Part shown: piece by piece, positions 32,942-44,100 of the stretch
Numbering within the stretch: the first letter of the stretch is position 1
How the letters are laid out: each line of letters opens with the position of its first letter
NCBI RefSeq assembly: GCF_018132105.1
Contig: NZ_JWHL01000015.1
Span: forward strand, 1-62,281
Reading direction: 5' to 3'
Origin: Methanocalculus chunghsingensis
GTDB lineage: Archaea; Halobacteriota; Methanomicrobia; Methanomicrobiales; Methanocorpusculaceae
Length of the DNA stretch: 62,281 nt
The notes under the pieces: model-generated
Seen by the model: the letters and a program-made list of their open reading frames with translations, nothing else
Database searches by the model: none
What the model was told of the DNA's origin: nothing
Made by a program: the position numbers and the translations under genes

Positions 32942-34179
32942 GGGAGATCGGGATCGACCGTCGGATCAATCTGATGGAGACGGTCGATGAGCGTCGCACA
33001 GGTACGCGGATACTCTTCCTCGATCCTTAAACGCTCCTCCTCAGCCTTTGCACTATCCTTTTTCAGGGTATCCTGCTTCCCGATAGCAACGGTACGCTCC
33101 CTGTTTAGCCGGATCTCCTCCTGTATCCCCGGATGGCTCGCCACCTCCTGCCGTACTGTAGCAAGTTTCTCTTCTGCCGCCCGGTACTCCTCATACACTT
33201 TCTTCATCGATTCTGCGAAGTGAACACCTGAGAAGAGCTGCTGCTCCTCCCGGTTCTTCAGCTGCAGCTCGCCGGACTGGATGAGGGACCGGATCGACGA
33301 GATGACCGGCGGGATCAGTTCCAGTGCCTCAGGCCGGGGGTGATCCTCTCTGCATATCCTCTGGAGTTCCTGGATATCACCGACCGGTGCCTTATGCCGT
33401 TTGAGGAGTTTTTCTGCTCTTCCGAGGACTGAGCCTGCCGGGGACCGGATCTGTGCAAGATGCCGGATCGCAGCCTCCCGTTCTGCCACCGCTGCATCGA
33501 TCCGCTCTGTGGCGTCACCGGTATCGACCGCCTCGATCGCGGCGAGAAGTTCCGTCTTTGTACGATCGAGGTGGTCAACCTCCTCTTCTGCGGATCTGAT
33601 CGTTTGGAGCGCCTGCTCATGCGTCCGGATCATCTCAAGAGCCATGTTGTGCATAGCACGAATATCCCTGATCCGTGCCTGTCGGGCATCATCCTCGCTG
33701 ATCGCTTCTGTCATGTCGTTGACGGCACGGCCGATCTCCTTGATGGTCCGGCGAAACTCTGCCATCTCCTCATTGTAAGCGGCTGCAAGGTACTTCCCCG
33801 GCCCTTTTGCGACGGTGATACAGCCTTTGAGGATCTCTGCTGCGGTTCCATAGTACTCCCTCGGAGGGCCGGCCGGCTCCTTCTCAAGGATCAATGTAAG
33901 CGAACGGATCGCCTGGGGACGGGCAGTCTTCAGAACTGATTTCACCTTCGGGTGGAGCTCGTCGCTCTCGGGATCATGATCGATCGCAACGATGAGCTCC
34001 CGGATTTTCTTCAGTGCAATAGCAATCTCTGACTGCGGGGCCTCCAACCTGCTGGCAAGCTCTGCCTGGTATTCTTCTTCCTTCCGATCAAGCCAGCCGG
34101 GGAGGTCGGAAGAGCCGAGAACCAGGGTTTCCGGCTTCTCCTCCTTCCGGCCGAGGAGTGAACGCAGCTTTGAGAACAT
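32932..34179 (-). CDS. Coiled-coil protein of unknown function
   Basis: 415 residues, mostly charged helices. It starts MFSKLRSLLGRKEEKPE and has a conserved-looking SSDLPGWLDRKEEEYQAEL segment. The middle (about 120-240) and the end (about 310-400) have heptad character: EEVDHLDRTKTELLAAIEAV, EEKLATVRQEVASHPGIQEE. No ATPase, signal or membrane motif. I do not recognise the family; it may be a cytoskeletal or scaffolding protein, which the nearby CetZ homologue makes tempting but not supported. Apparently monocistronic. Confidence 0.7.
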   Translation of the reverse strand: MFSKLRSLLGRKEEKPETLVLGSSDLPGWLDRKEEEYQAELASRLEAPQSEIAIALKKIRELIVAIDHDPESDELHPKVKSVLKTARPQAIRSLTLILEKEPAGPPREYYGTAAEILKGCITVAKGPGKYLAAAYNEEMAEFRRTIKEIGRAVNDMTEAISEDDARQARIRDIRAMHNMALEMIRTHEQALQTIRSAEEEVDHLDRTKTELLAAIEAVDTGDATERIDAAVAEREAAIRHLAQIRSPAGSVLGRAEKLLKRHKAPVGDIQELQRICREDHPRPEALELIPPVISSIRSLIQSGELQLKNREEQQLFSGVHFAESMKKVYEEYRAAEEKLATVRQEVASHPGIQEEIRLNRERTVAIGKQDTLKKDSAKAEEERLRIEEEYPRTCATLIDRLHQIDPTVDPDLPHL

Positions 34180-34237
34180 ACTGAAGGTATCAGGTGCCGG
34201 AGATGAAAGCGTTTCTGTTAGAAGTATCCGAAGGATG

Positions 34238-34711
34238 TCACCGCATCTTCAGAAAACTGATGATCTCATGGATATCCGGGACGCTGTGGACGGGATAGAC
34301 TTTCGAGAAGATGACATTCTGATCAGCATCGACGATGATATTTGCCCGTTCCGAAAAGCCGTTCGCCTCACGGAAGATGCCAAACTGCATGGCCACCTGC
34401 CCATGCGGCCAGAAGTCGCAGAGGAGCCGGGTGTGCCGGATACCGAGGCTCGCTGCCCATGCCTTCTTGCAGAGGAACGAATCGACACTTATCCCGACGC
34501 AGTAGGTCTCAAGCGATGCGAAGGTATCCCGGTTCTCTTCGAGGGAGAGCATCTGCTGTGCACAATAGTCAGTCCATGCAAGCGGGTGAAAGGAGAGGAG
34601 GACCCGGGTCTCTGCATGTTCAAGAAGGCTGAAGGTCTCATTATGCTGGTCTTTCAGGGAGAAGTTTCCGGCAGGATCTCCCGGCCGGGACATCCGGATT
34701 TGTGGTTGCAT
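34238..34711 (-). CDS. Peroxiredoxin (AhpC/TSA family)
   Basis: 157 residues from the ATG at 34711; the frame is open to a TTG at 34729. The thioredoxin-like fold shows GNFSLKDQHNETFSLLEHAE, then VLLSFHPLAWTDYCAQQM, where the Cys after TDY is the likely peroxidatic residue, then VGISVDSFLCKKAWAASLGI and NIIVDADQNVIFSKVYPVHS. The usual PxxxTxxC motif is altered to PLAWTDYC, a variant. It reduces peroxides, important for an oxygen-sensitive methanogen. An AT-rich stretch just upstream (34735-34755) suggests a short-leader transcript. Confidence 0.85.
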   Translation of the reverse strand: MQPQIRMSRPGDPAGNFSLKDQHNETFSLLEHAETRVLLSFHPLAWTDYCAQQMLSLEENRDTFASLETYCVGISVDSFLCKKAWAASLGIRHTRLLCDFWPHGQVAMQFGIFREANGFSERANIIVDADQNVIFSKVYPVHSVPDIHEIISFLKMR

Positions 34712-34786
34712 AGAATGGATTTCAACCAAGTAAGAAGATAATAGTATTGTTATAAAAAAGTGAGATCTCCGGTCAGGGGGAGAGAT

Positions 34787-36445
34787 CTACATCATCGGCA
34801 TGCCGCCGCCCATGCCACCCATCGCCTGCATGGCGGCCATCTCCTCTTCAGAGGGCATAGCGCCTGCTCCGGATGAAGCGATGATCTCATCGATTCTGAG
34901 AATCATGGCAGCGGCTTCTGCGGCAGAGGAGATCGCCTGGGACTTGATCCGGAGCGGCTCGATGACGCCTGCCGCCCGCATATCAACCGCCTCCTGCGTT
35001 TCGGGATTGAGGCCTGCCGTCGTCATGCCCTGCTCATGTGCAGTCCTGAGGCTGGCGAGCATATCGATGGGATCAAGGCCGGCGTTCTCCGCAAGGGTAC
35101 GTGGAATCACCTCAAGGGCGGATGCAAACGCCTCGATGGCAAGCTGCTCGCGGCCGCCGACACCGGACCCATATGCAGAAAGGCGGCGGGAGAGTTCCAT
35201 CTCGACAGCACCGCCCCCGGCGACCGCTTTTCCATCCTCAAGGGCGGCACCGACGCCACGGAGTCCGTCCTCGACAGCAAGACCGAGTTCATCCACGACA
35301 TGGCTGGTTCCTCCCCTGACGACGAGAGTAACGGCATGGGGATTCCTGCATCCTGAGATGACGACCATCCGCTCACCGGAGAGCCGCTTCTCCTCGACCT
35401 TTCCTGCATATCCAAGCTCTTCTCCGGAGATGGCATCAAGGGAGGAGATGATCGGAGCACCGGTCGCCTCTGCAATCGTCTCCATATCAGACTTCTTCAT
35501 CCGCCGTACGGCAAAGATACCCGCTTTGGCAAGGAGTTTCTCAGCAAACTCATCGATTCCTTTCTGGCAGAAGACGACATCCGCACCGGATGCGATGATC
35601 CGCCCGACCATCTCCCGCTGCATCTCCTCCTCCTTTGCCAGATAACCCTCCAGCTCCTCAGGGCGTGTGATGGTGATCTCGGCATCGACCTCGGTCTTCC
35701 TCATCTCGATGGCTGCGTTTAAGAGAAGGATCTCTGCATCAGTGACGGAACCGGGCATCGAGGGGTGGAGTCGCTCCTTATCGATGACGATCCCTTCGAT
35801 GATCTCTGCATCATCAGCTGAGCCCCCGACCTTCTTCTCGACCCGGATATTCGTGACATCTGCATGCCCCTCCTCATCAGTGATCTGTGAGACCGCCTCG
35901 ACGATGAGATCCGCAAGATGCTCTTTTGTCGTCTCTGCACCCTTCCCGGTCATCGCGGTTCCGGCAATTCTGGTCAGGATCTCCCTCTCTTCGGGGCCGA
36001 CTGCAAAGGAGAGTTCTTCAAGGATTTTGCCTGCCTTCTCCTGTGCCATCCGGTATCCCTGCACAATGACGGTCGGATGAACGTCCTGATCAAGAAGGGT
36101 CTCTGCCGTCTTGAGGAGCTCCCCGGCAAGAACAACAGCGGTCGTGGTGCCATCCCCGGCCTCGTCGTCCTGCGTTTTTGCGATCCCGACCATCATCTTC
36201 GCGGCAGGATGCTCAATCGCCATCTCCTGCAGGATGGTGACACCATCATTTGTGATGACCACATCGCCGATCGAGTCGACGAGCATCTTATCCATCCCCT
36301 GAGGGCCAAGCGTCGTCCGGACGACGGCTGCAACGGCTTTTCCGGCTGCAATGTTATTGCTCAGGGCATCACGGCCGCCCGTCTTCTCAGTTCCTTCCCG
36401 ATAGATACCTGCATTCATCTCTGGTCCTCCTCCGTACTGCTGCAT
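34787..36445 (-). CDS. Thermosome (group II chaperonin) subunit
   Basis: 552 residues from the ATG at 36445, preceded by GGTGA at five bases; 36451 is possible and the frame stays open to 36640. Chaperonin motifs are complete: [43 protein letters not shown]-site [19 protein letters not shown], and late [16 protein letters not shown]. It ends with a Gly/Met-rich tail ([10 protein letters not shown]). It forms the double-ring archaeal chaperonin for ATP-driven folding. One subunit gene is seen here. It lies downstream of cetZ on the same strand with a 228-bp gap containing its own promoter. Confidence 0.97.
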   Translation of the reverse strand: MQQYGGGPEMNAGIYREGTEKTGGRDALSNNIAAGKAVAAVVRTTLGPQGMDKMLVDSIGDVVITNDGVTILQEMAIEHPAAKMMVGIAKTQDDEAGDGTTTAVVLAGELLKTAETLLDQDVHPTVIVQGYRMAQEKAGKILEELSFAVGPEEREILTRIAGTAMTGKGAETTKEHLADLIVEAVSQITDEEGHADVTNIRVEKKVGGSADDAEIIEGIVIDKERLHPSMPGSVTDAEILLLNAAIEMRKTEVDAEITITRPEELEGYLAKEEEMQREMVGRIIASGADVVFCQKGIDEFAEKLLAKAGIFAVRRMKKSDMETIAEATGAPIISSLDAISGEELGYAGKVEEKRLSGERMVVISGCRNPHAVTLVVRGGTSHVVDELGLAVEDGLRGVGAALEDGKAVAGGGAVEMELSRRLSAYGSGVGGREQLAIEAFASALEVIPRTLAENAGLDPIDMLASLRTAHEQGMTTAGLNPETQEAVDMRAAGVIEPLRIKSQAISSAAEAAAMILRIDEIIASSGAGAMPSEEEMAAMQAMGGMGGGMPMM

Positions 36446-36479
36446 ATTCATCACCACTACAGTTGCGTGGTTTGGGGGG

Positions 36480-36515
36480 CTACATAAATGTAACCCAAAA
36501 TTCAGCAGAATTACA
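36480..36515 (-). promoter_or_regulatory. Thermosome promoter region
   Basis: CTACATAAATGTA at 36480-36492 gives a TATA-like, nearly palindromic box about 35-45 bases before the start. TGTAA at 36489-36493 and TTACA at 36511-36515 form an inverted repeat around it, a possible heat-shock operator. Proposed from the sequence only. Confidence 0.4.
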
Positions 36516-36673
36516 TCCCATTTATCGAATCTGACCATCCAAAGCCCGAAAAGAGATTCCATGCCCCGGCGGATTTTTCTAAGGAGGAAAAGAGCATAGA
36601 AAGGAGCGATGGGGCCGGATGCATGGATGCACCAGCGCATACGATGGAAAAGGAGGAGATGGTATCCGGTATA

Positions 36674-37837
36674 TCACTCAAAGAGGGGATCAACCGCATC
36701 CTCAAACATCGTTGATCTCCGCTCCTGGGAGACGAGGACATCCTTCTTCGTCTCCTTGGCGATCTCAAGGAGTTCGGTGATCCGGGGTGCATTGCCGATG
36801 GACGCAAGGATGACGACACCGGCGATATACGACGATTCGACAGGATAGTCGCCGCCCCGGACCTCGACACCGGCGATATTCTCCTCGACCCATGACTTGG
36901 ACTTCTCGACACCCTTCCGATCCAGTTCATTCGGAGGACCGGCAACGAGAACCAGTGCCCGCTCGGCTGTGGTATAGTCGCAGGGGAGTGTCAGGCGACC
37001 GAGCATTGCCCGCCGGATGACCCCGATGATCTTTGCAGACTTGTCCTCCCCGGTCAGGGAGCTCTCGGCCTCCTCCTTCTTCTTCCCAAATCCGGAGAAG
37101 AGACTCTTCTTCGGCTTACTTTTCGTGCTCACTTCAGAGACGGCATAGCCGACGGTTGAGATGCCGCCACCCCTGAGGGTATTGATGAACTCGGACGAAT
37201 CGACGACCATCTCACCGACACCAAGCTTTCCAACCTCCCCTGCCCGGAAGAGGACGCCAAATCTCCGGACGAGCTCGTCATTGAGGGTATCATATCCCGC
37301 CTTGACACTCTCCCCCTCACTCTTCCATGCACTGTTATCAAAGATGAAGGTATTATCGGCCTCCTTGACGAGTGTTGCAAGGCTCCGTGCTGCATTATAG
37401 GAGTAGAGCTTCCCCTCCTCCGGAGCCGGGATCATCCCGAGGACATAGACCGGCTCCCGGTAGATACGCTTCAGGTGCCGGCAGAGGACCGGGGTCCCCC
37501 CTGATCCGGTTCCCCCACCGAGACCTGCAACCACGATGAATGCATCGATGTCATGAGTACCCCGCATATCGATTGCATTGATGATGGTATCGATCTCATC
37601 AGCGGCGATCTTTGCGCCGGTGACGTTGTCGGTCCCGACACCATGGCCCTTGACGACCGTCTGACCGATGAGGAGGCGATCCTTCATCTCGATGTGCTTG
37701 AGCCCCATCAGATCTGTTCGTGCGGTATTTACAGCAATACCCCGGAAGCTGTTCCCCTGGATCTTCTTATCCATCGCAAGGAACATATCAACGATCTTGC
37801 CCCCGGCCTGTCCATATCCAATAAAAAATACTCTCAT
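36674..37837 (-). CDS. cetZ: CetZ-type tubulin/FtsZ homologue
   Basis: 387 residues. The GTP-binding start MRVFFIGYGQAGGKIVDMFL and the tubulin signature VVAGLGGGTGSGGTPVLCRH are clear; a GVGTDNVTGAKIAADEID segment and the T7-loop-like region follow. The GQAGGK start and lack of FtsZ C-terminal motifs favour CetZ over FtsZ. In haloarchaea CetZ controls cell shape; the role in methanogens is not established. A low-complexity loop, KPKKSLFSGFGKKKEEAE, lies near residue 245. GGTGG precedes the start. It is upstream of the thermosome gene but probably separately transcribed. Confidence 0.85.
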   Translation of the reverse strand: MRVFFIGYGQAGGKIVDMFLAMDKKIQGNSFRGIAVNTARTDLMGLKHIEMKDRLLIGQTVVKGHGVGTDNVTGAKIAADEIDTIINAIDMRGTHDIDAFIVVAGLGGGTGSGGTPVLCRHLKRIYREPVYVLGMIPAPEEGKLYSYNAARSLATLVKEADNTFIFDNSAWKSEGESVKAGYDTLNDELVRRFGVLFRAGEVGKLGVGEMVVDSSEFINTLRGGGISTVGYAVSEVSTKSKPKKSLFSGFGKKKEEAESSLTGEDKSAKIIGVIRRAMLGRLTLPCDYTTAERALVLVAGPPNELDRKGVEKSKSWVEENIAGVEVRGGDYPVESSYIAGVVILASIGNAPRITELLEIAKETKKDVLVSQERRSTMFEDAVDPLFE

Positions 37838-38186
37838 CTCTAACCACCAGTGAAATGCAGATCATACGTCCCCGGCATCCCGGACTGGATGGAGGGACGT
37901 ATCTACAAGGTCTTGTACGGTTGATACTCCTCCAACAAAGCGCTTCTGGTTTGATCTACAGGATCACCGGGGCCGGCCAGCCGGTGGGAAGGAGAGGATC
38001 CGGGGAAAATGGGGGTTCAGGCAGAGGGATTTGTCCGCGCCCCGGCTGGTGAGAGGAGGAGGAAGGAAGTCTTTCAGCCGTCGTGGCGCAGCGATGAGGA
38101 ATCGGAGACAGATTTATTTAACATATAATATACATATACCATGGTTCGGAAGGATAAAGATGGTCGAAATGATATAAATATATCAG
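37838..38186 (+). promoter_or_regulatory. 349-bp intergenic region with promoter of the giant sensor
   Basis: Divergent region between cetZ and the 2069-residue sensor. The first 270 bp are GC-rich with no recognisable gene or hairpin. An AT-rich block at 38113-38138 (TTTATTTAACATATAATA...) is the best TATA region for the + strand gene, 50-75 bp before its ATG at 38187. A second AT-rich stretch at 38170-38184 lies too near the start to be the promoter. I see no RNA gene. Confidence 0.5.
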
Positions 38187-41100
38187 ATGAGTCAGCCCTC
38201 TCCATTTCGGATCATCTATATCGATGATGAGCCTGCCCTCCTTGAGATAGGAAAGATCTTCCTCGAAAGGAACGGCCATTACTCTGTGGATGTTGAGGCG
38301 GATCCGGAGAGTGCCCTTGGCAGGGTGCTCACCGGGGAGTACGACGCCATCATCTCCGATTACCAGATGCCGGGCATGAATGGCATCCAGCTCTTACAAA
38401 AGATCCGAAACGCAGGGTGCAGGGCCCCGTTCATCATCTTCACCGGGAAGGGGCGGGAGGATGTTGTCATCGAGGCACTCAACAACGGTGCTGACTTTTA
38501 TCTTCAGAAGGGCGGGGATCCGAAGTCACAATTTGCCGAACTTTCAAAGAAGCTTGAGCATGCCATCGGGAGGCGGCGGGCAGAGGAGGAGATCGAATAC
38601 AGGCTCAGGTTTGAGCGGGTGGTGGCTGACATCTCCTCGCTCTTCCTGTATGCGGACTCATTTGATATCGCGGCAAACCAGGCCCTCTCCGAGATAGGAT
38701 CCTTTACAAACGCTTCCCGTGCCTACCTCTTCCTCTTCAGCCATGAGCGGCAGGCGGCAGACAATACCCATGAGTGGTGTGCGGATGGCATCTCCCCGCA
38801 GAAGGAGCATCTCCAGGATCTCCCGATATCCAACTTTACCTGGTGGATGGAGAGGTTAAAGGGAGACGGGCACTTCGGGATCAATAGTGTCGCATCGCTC
38901 CAGGATGAGGCAGCAGCTGAACGGGAGATCCTCGCGGCGCAGGATATCGAATCTTTGATCGTCCATTCGATCATCATCGGGGGAGAGATAGCCGGATTCA
39001 TCGGGCTTGACAATAACCTCTCGATACGGGAGTGGGGAGAAGAAGAGGGAGATCTCCTCAGGATCAGTGCAAGCCTCTTCTCAGGAGCCCTTGAGCAGAA
39101 GAGGGCACAGGAGGCTCTCCTCCAAAGGAACGAAGCACTTGCAGCTGCAGAGGAGGAGTTGCGATCCCAGCTTGAGGATCTCGTCTCGGTGCAGGGTGAG
39201 CTCCGCCAGTCCCGGGATCTCTTCCGGACCTTCATCGACCATTCATATGATGCGATCTTCATTCATGATCTGAAAGGTACGGTCCTTGATGTGAATGAGA
39301 CGATGCTCTCGATGTATGGCGTCACCCGGGAGGAGGCATTCAGGTATACCATTGCAGGGTACAGCGGCCCGGAATGTACGATGAAGGAGGTTGCCGGGAA
39401 GTGGGAACAGGTCCTCGCTGGCGAGAATCTCCTCTTCCCCTGGAAGGCCAGGCGGCCGAAGGATGGATCGGTCTTTGATGCGGAGGTCTTCCTGACACGG
39501 GCTGAGATCGGAAAGGAGATCTATATTCTTGCCTATATCAGGGATATTACTGAAAAGATACGGGCAGAGAAGGAGCGCAAGCTGAACGAACTCCGGATGG
39601 CTGCCCTCCTTGAGCTTGCGGAGATTGCAGATCAACCGGAGACAACAATAATCGATACCGCAATTGAGCGTGCTGTCGCCATCACCGGAAGCCAGGTCGG
39701 GTATCTTGCGTTCCTCTCGTCAGATGAGTCATTGATGACGATGTACTCCTGGTCTGAAGCTGCGAATGAGGGTTGCGGGATACTGAATAAGCCGATCATC
39801 TATCCCGTCTCTGAGACAGGTCTCTGGGGAGAGGCGGTGCGGCAGAGGAAACCAGTCATAACAAATGACTACCAGGCAGAGAACCCCCTCAAGAGGGGAT
39901 ATCCGGAGGGGCATCTCCAGATCGAGAGGCATATGAATATCCCGATCGTCGATGATGGCCGTATTGTCCTTGTTGCTGGTGTTGGCAATAAAGAGGAGCT
40001 GTACACAGACGAGGATGTCCGGCAGCTCACCCTCCTGATGGACGGGCTCTACAAGACCATCCGTTCCCGGCGGGCAGGTGAGGAGCTTGCGGCAGCCGAA
40101 GAGGAGATGCGATCACAGATCGATGAACTCGTCTCGGTACAGAAGAGGCTTGCAGAATCGAATGAGTATCTCGGGAAGCTGATCACCCATGCCAGCACCC
40201 CGATCATCGTCTGGGATGACGAGTTCCGGATCACCCTCTTCAATAAGGCATTTGAAGCGCTCACCGGGATCACCGAGAGCGAGGCGATCGGATCCGATCT
40301 TACGATCCTCTTTGATCCTGAGGATCTGGAAACGGCGATGGAGTATGTCCGTACCGCAAGCGCTGGAGAAGGCTGGACAGACCGTGAGATCCCGATCCGT
40401 ACACGGATGGGAGGAAAGAGGATCATTCGCTGGAACTCGGCAGCCATCACCGAAGACGACGGGATCATCGCCACGATCGCCCAGGGGCAGGACATCACCG
40501 ACCAGCGGCTGCTTGAGGAGCAACTCAGTATCATCAGCGACACCATCCCGGACAGCATCATCTACCAGATTGAGACGAGCCCGTCCGGGGAACGCCGCTT
40601 CCTCTATATCAGCTCCGGGATTGAATCGATCTGCGGAATAACGGTTGAGGATGCCTGCCGGGATGCATCCCTCCTGTACAGCAGGATCATCCCCGATGAT
40701 TATGAGCAGCTTGCCTGGCGTGAAGCGGCTTCGCTTGAAACAATGACCCCGATGACCACCGAATTCCGTATCAGGGACAGAAATGACGATATCAGGTGGA
40801 TCTTGCTCAGGGCAGTGCCTGAAGTACGGTCGGATGGAAGCATCATCGGGTACGGGGTTGCAGTTGATATCACTGATCGGAAGCTGATGGAGGAGGATCT
40901 CAGGGAGAGGAATGAGGGGCTTACGGCAGCCGAAGAGGAGATCCGATCACAGCTTGAGGAGGTGCTCACCCTCCAGAGAGAGAATGAGGAGGTGAGAAAC
41001 CAACTCGCACGGATCATTGATACGCTCCCTGATCCGACCCTTGTGGTGGATGCAGACGGGGTGGTGACCGCCTGGAACCAGGCGATGGAGGAGCTGACCG

Positions 41101-44100
41101 GTGTTCCTGCCGGGGATATGATCGGGGAAGGAGACTATGCATATGCGGTTCCGCTCTACGGGGAACGAAAACCCATCCTCATCGATCTCGCCCGGGGGGT
41201 GGCGGGTGATTATGATGCATACACATCCGTCCGTGGAGAGGGGGGTGTTATTGAGTCGGAGACGATCGATGCGTCTCCAGGGGGAAGGAGCGCCAGCCTC
41301 TGGATTCGTGCAGTCCCCCTCTATGACGACGCCGGACGGTGTATCGGCGGGATCGAGACGATCCGGGATATTACAATACAGAAGGAGCAGGAGCTGAAAC
41401 TCCGGGAGAGTGACGCCCTCCAGCATGCGATCCTGACCGCGATTCCTGATCTTCTTATCCGCCTTGACAGCGGGGGAAGGTACCTTGATCTTCTCAGCCC
41501 TGATAACGATCGTCTGTTCCTGCCGAAGGAGATGATGATTGGACGGACAATTAGCGAGACGCTCTCTCCTGAGATAGGGATGCAGGCGACCAGGGCTATC
41601 AGCAGAGCACTTGCGACCGGGGAGGTGCAGCAGATCGAATATACGCTTGATCTCCCTGCCGGCACCCTCCACTTCGAGGCCCGGATCGCCCCGTATGCCG
41701 AGGGTGAGGTGGTTGCGATCATCCGGGATGTCACCAGCCGGAAGAAGGCAACCGCCGCACTCCATGAACGGGTGAAGGAGGCCGGATGCCTGTACCGGAT
41801 CTCTTCCCTTCTCGGCCGGATGGGATTGGGCAGGGATCTGATCCTCAGAGGGGTCACGGAAACGATCCCGACCGGGTACCGGCATCCCGGAATCCTCTCT
41901 GTCCGGATCACCGTTGCTGATCAGATCTATTCGACCGAAGGCTTCCGGGAGACACCGTGGTCACTGAAGAGGGCGATCATCGCCTGGGAAGAGAAGATCG
42001 GAGATATCAGTCTCTTCTATCATGAGGATATTGCGTTTCTTGAAGAGGAAGAGGCGCTCCTTGATACGATTGCTGCACTGCTCGGGCGCTATCTTGAACA
42101 GATCAGATTCAGGGAGATGCTCCTTTACAAGAACGAGGAACTTGAGGCTGCGGAAGAGGAGATGCGGGCACAGCTGGATGAGCTCATCTCGATGCAGTCT
42201 GAGATTGCAGCCGGAAGGGAGCGGCTTCTCCAGATCATCGAATCACTCCCCGAGCCGACCTTCGTCGTCGATGCAGACGGGGTGGTGACAGCGTGGAACC
42301 TGGCGATGGAGGGGCTGACCGGGGTTCCTGCCGGAGATATCGTCGGGAAGGGGGATTGTGAATATTCGATCTCCCTCTATGGCGACAGACGACCTGTCCT
42401 CATCGATCTCGCACGTGGGATCGGGGATCCATGCATGTACCCGAGCCTCCGGCAGAAGGGGAATATCATTGAGGTGGAGACGGAGGGAGCACGCCCCCGT
42501 GGGAGAAGAGCGATCCTCTGGGCACGGGCAGTCCCCCTCTTCGATGATCAGGGGCGGTGTACAGGGGCGATCGAGACGATCCGGGATGTCACGGAGAACC
42601 GGAAGGCACAGGAGCGGCTCCGTGTCAATGAGGAGAAATACCGGGCACTCATCGAGAACCTGACCGAGGTCGTCTATACCCTTGATACCGACGGGAGGAT
42701 CACCTACGTCTCCCCGAATGTCGAGGGGATTACCGGGTACAGACGAGATGAGCTGGTCGGTCGGAGTATTCGTGATTTCGTTCATCCCGACGAGGTTACC
42801 GGACAGTTTGAGAAGTTTGGACAGGTGGTTGCAGGCAATCCCGTTGTGACCGAATTTGGATTCCCAGGAAAGGATGGGAGTGTTACCTGGATGCGAACCT
42901 CAGCCCGGCCGGTGATCCGGGACGACAGGGTGCTTTCGGTCCAGGGGGTCATGACCGATATCACCGACAGAAAGGAGATAGAGGATGCCCTCCGGCTGAG
43001 TGAGGAGAAGTACCGCCAGCTTGTTGAGAATCTCAGCGAGATCATCTACACCCTTGACACCGAGGGGAGGATCACCTATATCTCCCCGAATGTCACGACG
43101 ATCAGCGGGTATTCCCCCGAGGAGCTTTATGGGCGGCATTTTATTGAGTTCGTCCATCCCGAGGATACCGATGAACGGATCGATGAGTTCCGGAAGGCCC
43201 TCGCCGGGATGGCAGAGCCGACAGAGTACCGGTTCATAATAAAAGACGGCAGATCTGTCTGGATCCGGACCGCAGCCCGGTCGGTGATCCGGGATGGTAC
43301 GCTGACAGGGATCCAGGGGATCCTCACCGATATCACCGAACGGAAGGAGGCTGAGGAGAAGATCCGGGAGAGTGAGGAACGGTTCCGTCGGCTCGCAGAG
43401 AACGCCGGGGATATCATCTACCGGGTCGATCTCCATCCCGCACAGCGGTTTACGTATGTGAACCCGGCTGTGACGCGGATCACAGGCTATACGCCCGAGG
43501 ATCATTACCGCGACCCGACGCTTGGCTATACGATCATTCATCCCGAGGATCGCCATCTGCTCACTGATCTGGCGAAGGGAAGGAAGCTCAGTGAGCCGCT
43601 CATTCTCCGCTGGATACGAAAAGACGGAGAGATCATCTGGGTGGAGCAGAAGAATGTCCCCGTCTATGATGATGGCGGCCGGATGATCGCAATCGAGGGG
43701 ATCGCCCGCGATATAACGGCTGCAAAACTGATCGATGATGAGCTTGCACGGAACGCTGCTGCCATCGCCGATGCAAACCGGAAGCTGAACCTGATGGCCG
43801 GGATCACCCGGCATGATATCGCCAACCAGCTGACGGTGCTTGGCGGCTACCTCTCGCTCTCACAGGAGATGGTAACTGATGAGACGCTGGCGACGTACCT
43901 CAGCCGGATGAACGAGGCAACCCGGTGGATCAAGCGCCAGATCGAGTTCACCCGCGAATACCAGGATCTCGGGGTGATAGCCCCGGCATGGCAGAAGGTT
44001 GGAGAACAGCTCGTCGGGATCGGATCGAAGGGGATCCCGATCGTCGATGAGACCGGAGATACTGCGATCTTTGCCGATCCCCTCCTCCCCCGCACCTTTG

